Source: Patagioenas fasciata (taxonomy: Eukaryota; Chordata; Aves; Columbiformes; Columbidae). From it: 64,000 nucleotides of DNA. Below are positions 21,561-32,897 of this stretch, piece by piece (the stretch's first letter is position 1; each line of letters begins with the position of its first letter). The notes under the pieces were generated by a model, which was not told the DNA's origin, did not search any database, and was given only the letters and a program-made list of their open reading frames with translations. The stretch covers positions 17,774,867 through 17,838,866 of the forward strand of contig NC_092525.1 in NCBI RefSeq assembly GCF_037038585.1. Reading direction: 5' to 3'. A program made the position numbers and the translations under genes.

Positions 21561-24500
21561 ACCAGACTTCGACCTCACCCAGTGATCCTGACATTGCTTT
21601 AAGCCTTGACCATGGATTAAAGCAGAGGTGATTCAACAGGCAGAGCTCTCTACCTCAGACAACTGAGTAGTGAAGTTCAAATACCTCCATGCTCTTGTCT
21701 TCCTCCAAGCTCTCCCGCAAAAAAAGCTGTCGCAGATTTAGCTGGGGCCGGAGTGGGAGCCAAGTAATTTCTTCAGCACAGCCCATCTTTATTCTGGTCT
21801 GCAAGATGAATCAGTCCCATCCACTTTCCTCTCCATTTGCCCAGGTTATAATCAGAGTAAATTTTAAGCTACATCTTGAGCAATTGAAGAGGAAAGCTCA
21901 ACATTTCAAAGGCAGAGCTTCACAACTCCTACTCCAGAGGAAAATGTGCCTCTCAGCACAGCTGTCAGGCTGAGCCTACCTGCACCTCTGCCATTAGTCT
22001 GTTTCTAATAGGAGACACATGAAGGCCAGAGGAATTACCCAGCTACAACCTTCTATTAAGTCTGTAATTTCACAAAGATAATTTGGGGTAATTTCCAAAA
22101 GAGAGAAGTTATCTATTTTTTTTTCCAAGTTTCTGACTGAAAGAAAAAATATATTTTAAAATAATTTACTTGACATAAGTGTATTCTATTCCTACTATTA
22201 AATGTATGGTTTAATGAAAAATAGTCCATGTTCCTTTTCTAAAGGTACGACAAAAATTTTCTGTTCATAGCCTGACCACTTCTCAGTAAAAAACTGGCAG
22301 AGATCACTTTCATATGTTGTACAAGAAAATAAGATGCATTTCAAAAGCTCATAAATTACCAATATGTCACAGATAGCATTGCAAATGCTTTAAGGCTCTC
22401 TCTTTCAAAACAGGTAGAAAAATGTCCAGCATCAAGAAATAATCCATAAAGCTATGGCCCATCACTTGCTTTCCCATCATAGGCACTGAAAGAAGCAAAA
22501 GCTGTCACCCAGGTATCTTGGCCCTCTTGCTCCGAGATGTTTGAAGGAAAGAATGACTATTCTGGTAACTACACATATTTTACTATTTCAAAGCATAACA
22601 TGAAACACCCTCATTTGTTCCTGTAAGTAAGAAGACAAATAGTTAATTGTGTTAATGCAGCTGCTGTGTTATTTACAGCCATGTAATACCTACTGTGGAC
22701 TGGAAAAAAAAGCAACCACAGATCCCCAGAACCACACGCACCTCAAAGAAGGAAAGTTAGAATTACATAGTCCACTGAGGATAAAGGCATTTTCACTTCC
22801 TCATGCCCTAAAAATGACCAGATAGAGCAATCAGATTCTGCTATCAGCAATAATTGAACCATAATTAACAATATTTGGACCCGAAAGCAAAAACACAGCT
22901 CAGACCGGCTCAAGACATCTGCTCTTCCTACAACTATTGCATCGACCTAGGCTGATTTTTACAAAGGTTTTATTTTTCAGTCCTGGTTCAACATTCATAA
23001 ACAAAAAATAGTGCTGTAGATAATAAAAAACCAATGTAAGTTGCATGTCACCAGCATTAGCTCCTTTTCTGTTCAAAGTTCAGTATCACTTCAGTAAACT
23101 TTGCACAGGAATTGGGTAAAAGAGACACCTACAGAACTAGATGAATGTACCACTGGACCAGACACAGGGCTACCCAGTATATTTTTTGGTGAGAATACTG
23201 AACTTACCAGAATTTCTAACTTCATTGTAAGAAAGAATATAAGTTTTACAAGAGTTACAAGGAACGTGAAGTTAAATACAGGAGAATTATTAACACTTGT
23301 AACTATAGCTCTATCCCAGAGAGAGTGAGTTAACCCAGGAAGGACAAATGGTTTCACGTGTGGCTGGGGAAGTATCCACACAAATTGAAGGAACTGGGGC
23401 CCAATTTAATGCATCTATCTTAAGATATTGCATTCTGGATCCACCAACTTTGCTGCTGCTGTTTACCAGAAATTCTCCAATTTCATATGTAAATAGCATG
23501 TTCCTCTCCATGTTAACCAGTGTACAAAGACCTTTACTGAGGACAGTCCCTCTCGTAATGAAAACACCCAATTTAAAACAAAAAGCAGCGGATAGGATAA
23601 GCAGGGAGGACAACAATGAAAGTAAGATCATTTTTCTTTACAGGCTGGCTGAGAAGTTGTACAATCCACTGGCATATCAGCATGGGAACCATTTTTGGCA
23701 CGGCCTGAAACAAGCACGGCTGGTAATCCACAAACACCTGCTCACTGAGCAAGGAAAACATACAAAGACTTTTGCTTTTCCCTCTGGAGCTGCCTTTTTT
23801 TTTCAGTTTCTTGCTTTGAAAACATTTCTGTATGTCTCCTTTCTGAACTACAAAAGAAAAGGGGGTTAATATGAAAAGAGGATGGCAACACGAGGCAGTT
23901 CTACCTGTCCGGTTTGAACAGCAGTGAACAGAGGGTGGCACTGGTGACTAAGAGTGATGAGTCTCTACAACCCGTCCTGGACACAGCACAACCCTGATAC
24001 CACGAAACTCAACTGTAAAGTTCTCACCGACTTAACAGGGACACGGGGACTAGACGAGCAAATGTTGCATATTAGTGGCTTCCAATGAGCAATTTCAAAG
24101 CCTACAGACAGAAATCCAGTTGCCAGGATCTCCTGTTTTTTTCCCCTATGTATACAGAGTTCAGAGTTCCTCTTTTCTCTTTCTTATTCCCACCCTCCCA
24201 AAAAACAACAGCTGCTAGTTAATGGGAAACAGGAACATAACACTGCAAGCACACAGACTGTCCCTGACTTTTGCAAGCTACAGCTGTTTTTAAATATTTA
24301 AAAGATCTCCGTAAAGCAGAAAAATACTTTAGCAATAATGCCTATGTAGAGTGCCTTCTGGCCAGCTCTTCAAGAGTGCCGGAGGATTTCCAGTCCTGTG
24401 GGTTTTGGCAAGACCAGGGGTTCCCAGTCAGCCCCCCAGGCATAGAATTTCATTGCATTTGTTTGTCATTTACTATACTAGTAAACATTATTAATAAAGA

Positions 24501-25186
24501 GTTCAGAGTAAATGGAACATACAAAATTGCAGTGCAAATGACTTGCCTTAGATAACTTTGCTTTCTAATCCCACCACGACCTTAAGCAAGGCAACCCATC
24601 TTCCATGTCCCCCCATACACTGAGTCCAGTAATATCAGCAGCAGAACTACCCTGGTCTCACAGCAGAGCTACAAAAACAGCCTCTTCTGAAACCCATCAG
24701 CAAAACGTCCCACACTCCGGAGAGTCACCCCAGATCGTACCGTGTATTTTGGTGGCACTGAAACTACCCCCTCATTTTTCCTGCATCTCTCTCCACCACC
24801 ACCGCACGGAACACGGTACTGAAGTTTGTGCACGCTCAATTTGAGACAAGTTTCATAAATATTCCTGATTTAAAGCCAGTGATAAAGCGTTTTTAATAAA
24901 TATTCTCTCCCGTTGTTTTTCACTGATGAACATACATTTTTTTTCCTTACCTGCGGCTGTAAGCAGAGCTCCGGTCATTACCCGGCACTTAAAGCTGGTT
25001 CATATTATAACCACACTAAGGGTTCTCAGCGTTTTCATTTAAAACTCTCTTTAGAAATGCAGTGTCAATAATTAGCATTAAACTTTCAAAGGGCTTTACT
25101 ATCAGAGCGGACCATAATGGCTTCTGCAGCATCAGTGACACATTCATGGACGTTTCCTTTTCCCTTTTGCTAAGACACTAAACTTC

Positions 25187-25300
25187 AAGAGAAAAAGAGA
25201 AAGAAAGGGGGAAAAAAAAAAAAAAGGAGGGAAAAAAAAAAAAGGAGGAAAAAAAAGGGCGAGGAAGAGGAAAAAAAGCAACGGAGGAAAAGGAGGAAAA
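25187..25300. repeat. Long polypurine tract (A/G-rich)
   Basis: About 115 bases on the plus strand are almost only A and G, with A-runs of 8 to 14, broken by a few C bases near 25260 and 25280. Such tracts can form triplex or slipped DNA. It sits about 300 bases downstream of the proposed LEPR promoter. Confidence 0.85.
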
Positions 25301-25479
25301 AAACCAGCCTGATTTGGGTTCACCATGCCAACCCCCCAAAGTTGCGCGGTCCTTTCGAGAGCTGATGTGTGAGGGAAAAGACCAACACTCACCCACACAT
25401 CAGCTTTCTAAAGGAACAGGCAACCGAGCTCCGTTCCAAACGTGTATTTTGGCAAAAAACACCTGGTTTTTAACATTTC

Positions 25480-25950
25480 CGAGTCGCCCCCCCCCCGTCT
25501 CGGCCACCCCACGAGAGGGAGCCGGGTGGAGGAGGCTTCACCCCCGCGGGCAGCGGCCCCAAGAAACCTAAATTAAAGACGCAAGCAGAAAAAGAAAGTA
25601 AATTCACCCACCTACTTCTCTCCATTCCCGCGGTGTGAGCCGCCAGCCCGCTGCTCCGCCGGGGAGCAGGACGGGCCCCGGCCCAGCCCGCGGCCCCGCC
25701 TCGTCAACCCGCCCCGCCTCAGGGGGAGAGGCCGCTTCCCCTGGGGGCTCCCCACACACAAAATGCCGGGGAACACGATGGAGTTTCACCCTCCGTACTT
25801 TCATGTCTTACAAACTGCAGGTTGCTGAAGAAAAACATATTTGAACCTTCAAAGAACTGATACCGAGCGAGGCGGGAACACGGGCCGTGCACGCTCCCCC
25901 TCACCTCTTGTCCTCTCAGGCCCTGGGCAGCCCCGCAGCGCGGTGAAGCT
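25480..25950 (-). promoter_or_regulatory. LEPR: CpG island, candidate LEPR promoter and noncoding first exon
   Basis: This GC- and CpG-rich stretch stands out against AT-rich surroundings. On the minus strand, GC boxes (GGGGCGGG type) lie near 25690-25725. About 80-110 bases downstream is a good splice donor, AGTAG|GTGGGTG, with the exon end at 25612. No TATA box is obvious. This fits a TATA-less promoter with a short untranslated first exon ending at 25612, spliced to the coding exon whose acceptor is at 20315. No transcript evidence is available here. Confidence 0.5.
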
Positions 25951-28900
25951 GTAGGGCTTTGCCCCCAAAAGTATCATAACTTAAGCCACCTGGCATCACT
26001 TCTCTCTTCTGTAAAGTGTACAAATAAAAGTGCTTTCACAGAAAAATTTCCACGCATCCTTCCAAGTTAAACATTGCGCTGGTTTCCTGCCCAGTTGTGG
26101 TGACATTGCTGCTTTGCATGTGGGGTGATACAGGAGTTTGTCCAGGGCAACTCCAGGGAGAACAGAGAGTGAATATGCCAAGTTTTCCTCTTCTAGTAGT
26201 TTAACACTTGTGGAAATCGAATTACAGATTTTTATTTTATTTTATTTAGTGCAGAATGAGTGTTTTACCTAAACAGAACCTTCAATGCTGTTTGGATCCA
26301 TGCAAACATTTGTTAAGAATTTAATTGATATTCACCTGCGGTTAGTGGTTTTCAGAGTGAAGGCTGTACAAAACAGACAATTATTAATGTAAAAGGCAAC
26401 ATAGACCAGAAGTATAAGAAAATGCCTTCTGGCCATTAAACCTATTCATTGAATTTCCCAAGAATCTCTGAAATTTCACAGAATAATAAACAAATGTTGT
26501 AAATTATTACTCATAACACAAACATGCCTACTTGTCAGTAGAAGGACAGAGATTAGAGTTTAAAAACAATAACCTGATTCAGATACGCTTCTTGTAAATG
26601 GCAGATTACGCAGCACTATGCTATTTGGTTTTGACGCCTTGTTGACACAGACAATTATTTTGCATTATTTCAGAAACTGCACATTTCTGTGAACAACCTG
26701 GGTTCAGAGAGACTATTTTCATCTCTACTATACTACTCTCTTACAGCCGATGGTGTTTTAATACCAACTATATATAGATTGTTATCACAAAGATTTTGTT
26801 TCACTTAAAAATCTGGAGCCATACCAAAGAAATTGACAGTGAAAATTAATAACTAGAACTAAATTTAAATGCTGACCTTGAATTGTTCAAATGAGTTTGT
26901 CAAGTATTGAATTCATGAAGACCAGGTCTGAAGTTGGACAAGCGAAAATGCCCAAAATGTCCCAAAATGAACAAACAAGCACACCAGAGAGATCTGTACT
27001 TCTCCAAAAACCTACACCATACATATCTTAGAAGCTACCTTCACATAGAAGACAAAAATCCAGTTACTAAGATTAAAAAATGCCACTTTCTTGTACATTC
27101 GTTCTTTCTCCTAACCCATAGCTATGGGTCCATTATGCACCTGAGACTTGGAAAAAATAAACCAAATGGCAAACACAGAGATTAAGTTACAGATTAGAGA
27201 TAACCTCTTGAAACAAACAGCAAAAATAGAGATTACAGATTTGCTTTAACCCCACATTAGATACAGAATTTGCTCAGTTTGCCATAAAGATAACAATGTT
27301 GACCATAGCAGTAGGAAGGATAACAAGGGGGCAAGGAAACTAAAATTACTATAGCCACAGTAGGGAGAACATGGAGCTTAAAAGAGAGTTATGAAAAATT
27401 AGATGAAATTGCACGACCCAGGCACTGGTATTTTAATGAAATCTGTTAAGCAGTAACACAATAAGAGCTAAGAAAACAAAACCCACAAAAACAAAACTGG
27501 GTGGGACCATATTTGATTTCTAAACATGAACAGTTGGGGAGTAAACCCCAAGGAGAAGGAATTATGAACTGTCTAAAGCAAAGGACAATACTGGCACTAA
27601 GTCAGATGGGTTTAAACCTGCCACAGAAACATTTAGGCCTGTTACTAAAATCTGAGTCTTGGCCAACAAAAGACTCATTTCTGGAACAATCTTCTCATGG
27701 CATTAACAGGACAAAAAGAAATCGTTCAAGTGAAGGTTTAATAAGTTTGTGAAAATAACTATTATACAGGTTTGTGTCTCTAATGAAAAGAAAACTTAAC
27801 AAAATAATCTAGTCAGTGTCCCAGCCTCATGTTTCTTTGCTACCACTGAGAGCTCCTTGAGTTACAACTCATTTCACCACATTTCAGACCACCCGGTATC
27901 ACTCCCCTTTCCACATACACAGATTGAAATTCTTATATTACCTGACAGTCTTGCTCTCTGTTTGAATATACTTTTTGTGACACTGCTGCTTGACACAAAG
28001 CTACGCTTTATTTCACAAGTGGTGGAGTAAATCACATTTTGACCTTTTTGCACTTCGGTGTTTGTTCTCATAAATAGCGAGCTCTTTGAGAAAAGAGCAT
28101 GTGTAAAGGAATGCCACATATTTAACAGTAACTTCCAATTAAAAGACAAAACCCAGAAATTATGCCAAGGAACTTAAAGTGAGGACTGAGCTCTGCTAGA
28201 AAAGATGTACCTTTAATCTTCCTTTTCCTTGGAGGAGGCAGCAAAAGTTCAGAACCAATGTCCTGGAGACTAATAAATCCCAAATATGCACAAGTGAGGT
28301 TTTTCCACAATGTTCTTTTCCTTTTCAGCAATATTATTGTAAAATAAATGAAAACCCAGTATCTCTGCTTGGTAAGTTACGAAGAAAAATATTTTTGTTT
28401 ACTTACTGCAAGCTCTTCTCCATAAACAGACTTGAAGGTGATATCATAACCATCTTTTGTGTTGTGTAAATAGCTCTACTGTGGCTGTATAAACAAACCT
28501 ACTGATTAGCTTTAATTTATTTATTGACTTTCCGTAATTCATGATCCATTTCCTCAAAGTAGCATCAGCCCATTTCACTCCTTATTAAAATAACCACCAT
28601 CTCTAATTGATAAATTCTATTTTAAAAATATTTCTGTATTCTATAATCCAACAGTTTGGGGAAATCTGACACGATCTGTGTCTGACGTAACAAAGCTGTT
28701 CAAGTTTTTGTACCCCAGACTTTCACAGCACAAGCACAAGCTGTGAGCAGCTGCCTCGTCTGCCATGTCCCTGCTGGGTGAGATACAGAGGGACCACTAG
28801 AAAAATCATTTTCTATTTCTGTTAGAACATCTTGAGACAAATGTTTGACAGAGTAAGTTTGCTTTCACTTCCCCATGTAGCACTGGTGTCTAGTGAACCA

Positions 28901-29059
28901 GTTAAAAAAAAACGCACCACCACACCCTTATGTAACCTACACCAGTACATATTTATTTCTTTTCAAAGTTGTGGGTTTTTTTTTTTCTCATTTAACATAT
29001 AAACTAAACCTTCATGAAGTTTAGTCCTCTTACTTTCTCATGTACTTCAGAAAGATAGA

Positions 29060-29900
29060 AGACAGGCAAGACCACCTTTCAGAAATCCTCTGACACGTGT
29101 TACATTTTTGTCTCATACTGGTCCTCCTTTGTGTAAGCGAAAACTCCAGTTCTTCCAGTCTTTATTGATCATCTTTTCTGGAGACCTGCAAAGTTTTACT
29201 GATCTCATTCAGACTTTTTTCCTCGTTTTCCTTCTCTTTTCTGAAGAGCAATGCCTGAAGTACCCCAACTGAGGCCTTGGTAGGGCTATTTAGAGGGAAG
29301 AAATGTCTCATTTTTCACATCACACAACAATGTTGACCCATCCCCTGAGGACATTGGCTTTTTTTCCTCCCAACGGTGTGTCTGCATTGCCTCAGGATCG
29401 CTTTGCCCATCTCCAGAATCCTCAGGTCCCTCCTGTGGAACTTTGGTTTGTGCACTTGATTATTTCTCAGTTAAGCACCTTGCACTTGTACTTATTGAAT
29501 TACAGCCTATTTATTTCAGACCACTTCAGCAACTTGTCAAGATTGCTTTGAATCCTAAGATTGTTCTCTAAGGTGTTTGCAACTGTTGCTAACATTCTGT
29601 TATCCAAAGATTTCATATAACATGCACTTTTCAACAAAAAATATCAAATAGTTTTAGACTTCGGGTGCACCCCGGAACAACTACCCCACATACAGTCTTC
29701 CAATCTCTGACTTGTCGACTGCTCATTTTGGTTTTTTTTTTTTTTTTCCAGAAAGTTCCTTTCCATCCAACTGAAGACTGCCCAGTCATTTAATATAGAT
29801 TAGACTTCCCTAGCTTGCTTCAGAGAAAGTCACATGAGGCAAAAATCAAAAACATCACTGCAGATAATATGCTATGGGATTATAATTCCTCTCTATTATT
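29060..29900 (-). mobile_element. Degraded ancient CR1 LINE (reverse-transcriptase region)
   Basis: Scattered matches to the CR1 3' polymerase text read in reverse: a CTCCAGTTCTTCCAGTCTTT stretch, CCCAACTGAGGCCTTGG, GACCACTTCAGCAACTTGTC with TCAAGATTGC, and CTAGCTTGCTTCAGAGAAAG with TCACATGAGGC. Stops and indels interrupt every frame. The order is colinear over about 840 bp, pointing to one old insertion. Confidence 0.6.
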
Positions 29901-32734
29901 CAGAAGTCCCCTGTTGATTCTTTTGGTTACAGGACAAAAGTGTTGCTTTTAGACTAGAGTGAAAATTGCAGCTCTGGGAGCACAGACATTTCCCTTCCAG
30001 GACAGAATTATTCATTATTAGGTGTCTAAACCTCAGCAGCAGCAATTCACCTTGGAGGCACACAGGACTGAATCACAGCTGTAACAGCAGAGATACAGCA
30101 AAATAGGGATCCTAAAACGTTGACTCACTCTCAGATGTTTATGTCATCAGCAAGAGAAACTTTTGAATGAGTGTAGTATGCCTAGATCTTTTTTAAAGAG
30201 AAAAACACCCACAAACTCATATCTTTGTCTCTCACAATGGCAGGATAAGGCCAGTTTGTCTGTAAAAAGTGGAACAGCTGAGCTGTCCTGTCTGCAGAGC
30301 AGGTAACCTGCTAGCAAGGGAAAAACAGATTCCAAATCCCTGGCTTCTTCTGAAAAAATAAAATCTGTCTCTCTCCCTGACATACTGGACAAGTACCCAA
30401 GAGGTCCTTCTCCTGTGAGAAACAAACCCAGGTGACATTACTGACAAATAGTTAACAGGGTCTGTCTTTGGGATTAAATTTAATATTAATGAAAAACCTG
30501 CCTCACTGCAGAATTGTATTGACATTAAACCTTTTCTCCAAAGAACTCCATGCTTTAGATATTGTGCCAATTCGAGCAAGAGGATGCTCCGTGTCCCAAA
30601 AAGCATGCAGGAAAAGCCAGGAGCATAACAAGAGACAGATGAAAACCTTAGGAAATAATAGGATAATATTGAACAAAGTTTTGATTTAGAACTGTTTGGT
30701 TTTTAGCTATAATTCCCCCTAGCATGAGTATTTCTACCTGGGCTGAAGGATTTTTGTCCTAAGATGGATGGGACAGTCCATACCAAATCTAGTATTCTAG
30801 ATGCTCAGAAATGTGTACATTCAAATATTCCATTCCTAATATAGAGAGAAAAAAATTGAGAGAAACCTAAGTATATGTAGATTGTGGTATATACTGCTAT
30901 AGCCATCTTAAATGGATGTTTGTGAGGCAAGAAAATCATTACAGAGGATGAAGTAATTCAGTGAGTCATATAGATAGAAATTACACAAAGCTGATAAGTC
31001 TCTGTGGATAATAGAGACTTGGAAAATTATTCATGAGAGAAGTGTAAAAAGTTTGATTCATATGCAACAAATTGCCCACTTTCGCATCATGCTTTTTTTC
31101 CACACATTAATAATTCAAGTCAATAGACACATCAGGTTTCTAGATTTTTATGTTTCCTTGTGCTTTTAAGCATCCGTGTTACTTCCATTAACCATCACAG
31201 AGTTTACCAAATAAGTCTGTCTGAAACATCTATACAAGCAATACTAAAAATCCTTACAAATGGCAGTTTTTGCAGGAAAAAAACATGTCAGTTGAATCAG
31301 TGGAATAGGAGGGAGGAATACATAATATTTCATAACATATTCTTAATTCTTTTTATAGTTAGATAGCTCTAGCTGTGAGGAATAAGCTTTCAGGGGAGGC
31401 AGAAGGGAACGTATTACAGAAAATTCACTTAGAAGGAATCATCAACCTTTTTTAAGCCTTCACGTGGCTGCATGAGAGGTACCAGGTAATTAGTGCTGCC
31501 ACCATTAGTGTAGCCCTAATGCCAAATGGCCATTTGGACAGAAGAAAATACTAAGTCCATTTGGGAAAAATTGCAGCAGCAAAAATACCAGTGTTAGAGT
31601 GTTCCTTCAACTAACATGCTCTGCAGTTTAACTTACATTTTGACAAGTTATATGGGTTTGACATGTCTATTTACTGGGCTTTTAAATAAAAACACTAGTT
31701 ACTATAGTAACATTTACATCACAGGTTGTACTTGCGCTGCCTCTGAGATACAGAAAACCAATCTGGTATGTGAACCTTTGTACTTCGCTTCTGCACTATT
31801 TTAATCGGCAAACCTGGTTTCTGATAAATTGCCCTTTTCTTTATTTTATTTCTCAGATTATAAATTAAAATGCCTTTTATCTAATTTTCTTTTAAATGAC
31901 TAAGCCCCATGTGTGGGAACTCAAAACCTGGTTCCAGGGAGAACAAGGAGAATGTAAGATAGAAAACTTCAGTATGGGGAAACAAGACAAATCTTGCTTT
32001 TCTAGTCCTTCTGTAATTTAGTTTCCTCTTGTAGGAATCATGGTTAAATGACAGATTATTATTTCTTTAGACAAATAGTCTTCTCCCCAGTAGCTTTTAT
32101 GTGAGCCTGTTAGACCAGCCAAGCAGCACGGCCCATTCTGAGCTCTGCCTTGACTGTCCTTTCCACTATCTTCCCAGTTTCTTATCAGTTTATTTGTTAT
32201 CACTTTCAAACACTTCTGTATCTGCTATATTTTCACCCCTGCATCAGTTTACTTTATTAATAGTAATCACAAAACAGAACAGACAATGTTGCTCAGCCAG
32301 CTTAGGAAGACTTGTGCTGACCATGAGGTCTTGCTGCTGCAAGCTGGCATGGTTAAACTCTGTTATAACTCTACAAAACCAAGATATTTAGATAGCAAAA
32401 CATGACCCTCTTTGGGAGATGAGGAGGAAATGAACCAAGGACATAAAGAACAAGGGACTATAGCTGCGCCTTTCCATAGTTCATATAATTAAGGGTAGGA
32501 ATAACGACTGAGATTCCAAAGGCACAATCAAGTTATAATAAAACTAACTATTGAAAGTCTCCTCTCATGAGGCCCCATGGTGGGGAAAATGGAAACAAGC
32601 TCTCTGTGTGTTCTTAGGTGTTGATTTCCCTCCCTGAACTCTTCATCTTACAGCATTTACCTACAAGTCACTTTATGGACTGTGTGCAATTTAATGTTTC
32701 CAACTGACAACAGCAGAATGGGATCCTCCATGGA

Positions 32735-32897
32735 ATTTTAGAATAGTTTGGGTTGGGAGGGCCATTTAAAGGTCATTACTCCAACCCCTTCCATGAGCAG
32801 GGATGTCTTCAACCCAATCAGGTTGCTCAGAGCCCTGTCCAGCCTGGCCTTGAATTGTATAGAATAGTTTGGGTTGGAAGACACCTTTAAAGGGTTA
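32735..32897 (-). mobile_element. Two short CR1 3' ends, one beside or inside the other
   Basis: Two CR1 3' signatures occur in a row in the same orientation: TTTTAGAATAGTTTGGGTTG (about 32738) and AGAATAGTTTGGGTTGGAAG (about 32861), each followed by a CCTTTAAAGG or CCATTTAAAGG block. The first is followed by GAGCCCTGTCCAGCCTGGCC, also CR1. Confidence 0.8.

Larger units (their letters stand above)
20315..25611 (-). other. Probable LEPR 5' intron between promoter exon and first coding exon
   Basis: About 5.3 kb that would be the 5'UTR intron if LEPR starts at the CpG island near 25.6 kb. It contains a CR1 fragment (21409-21560), an AT palindrome (21079-21102), a purine tract (25187-25300), and an unassigned region at 23.09-23.87 kb with frames on both strands. 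A strong isolated donor (CCGCAG|GTAAGG at 24951) could mark an alternative noncoding exon, but I see no acceptor for it. Confidence 0.5.

Noticed and set aside
24951-25010. Strong isolated donor CCGCAG|GTAAGG on the minus strand, possible extra LEPR leader exon
   Set aside because: No convincing acceptor or promoter is tied to it. It is mentioned only in the intron entry.
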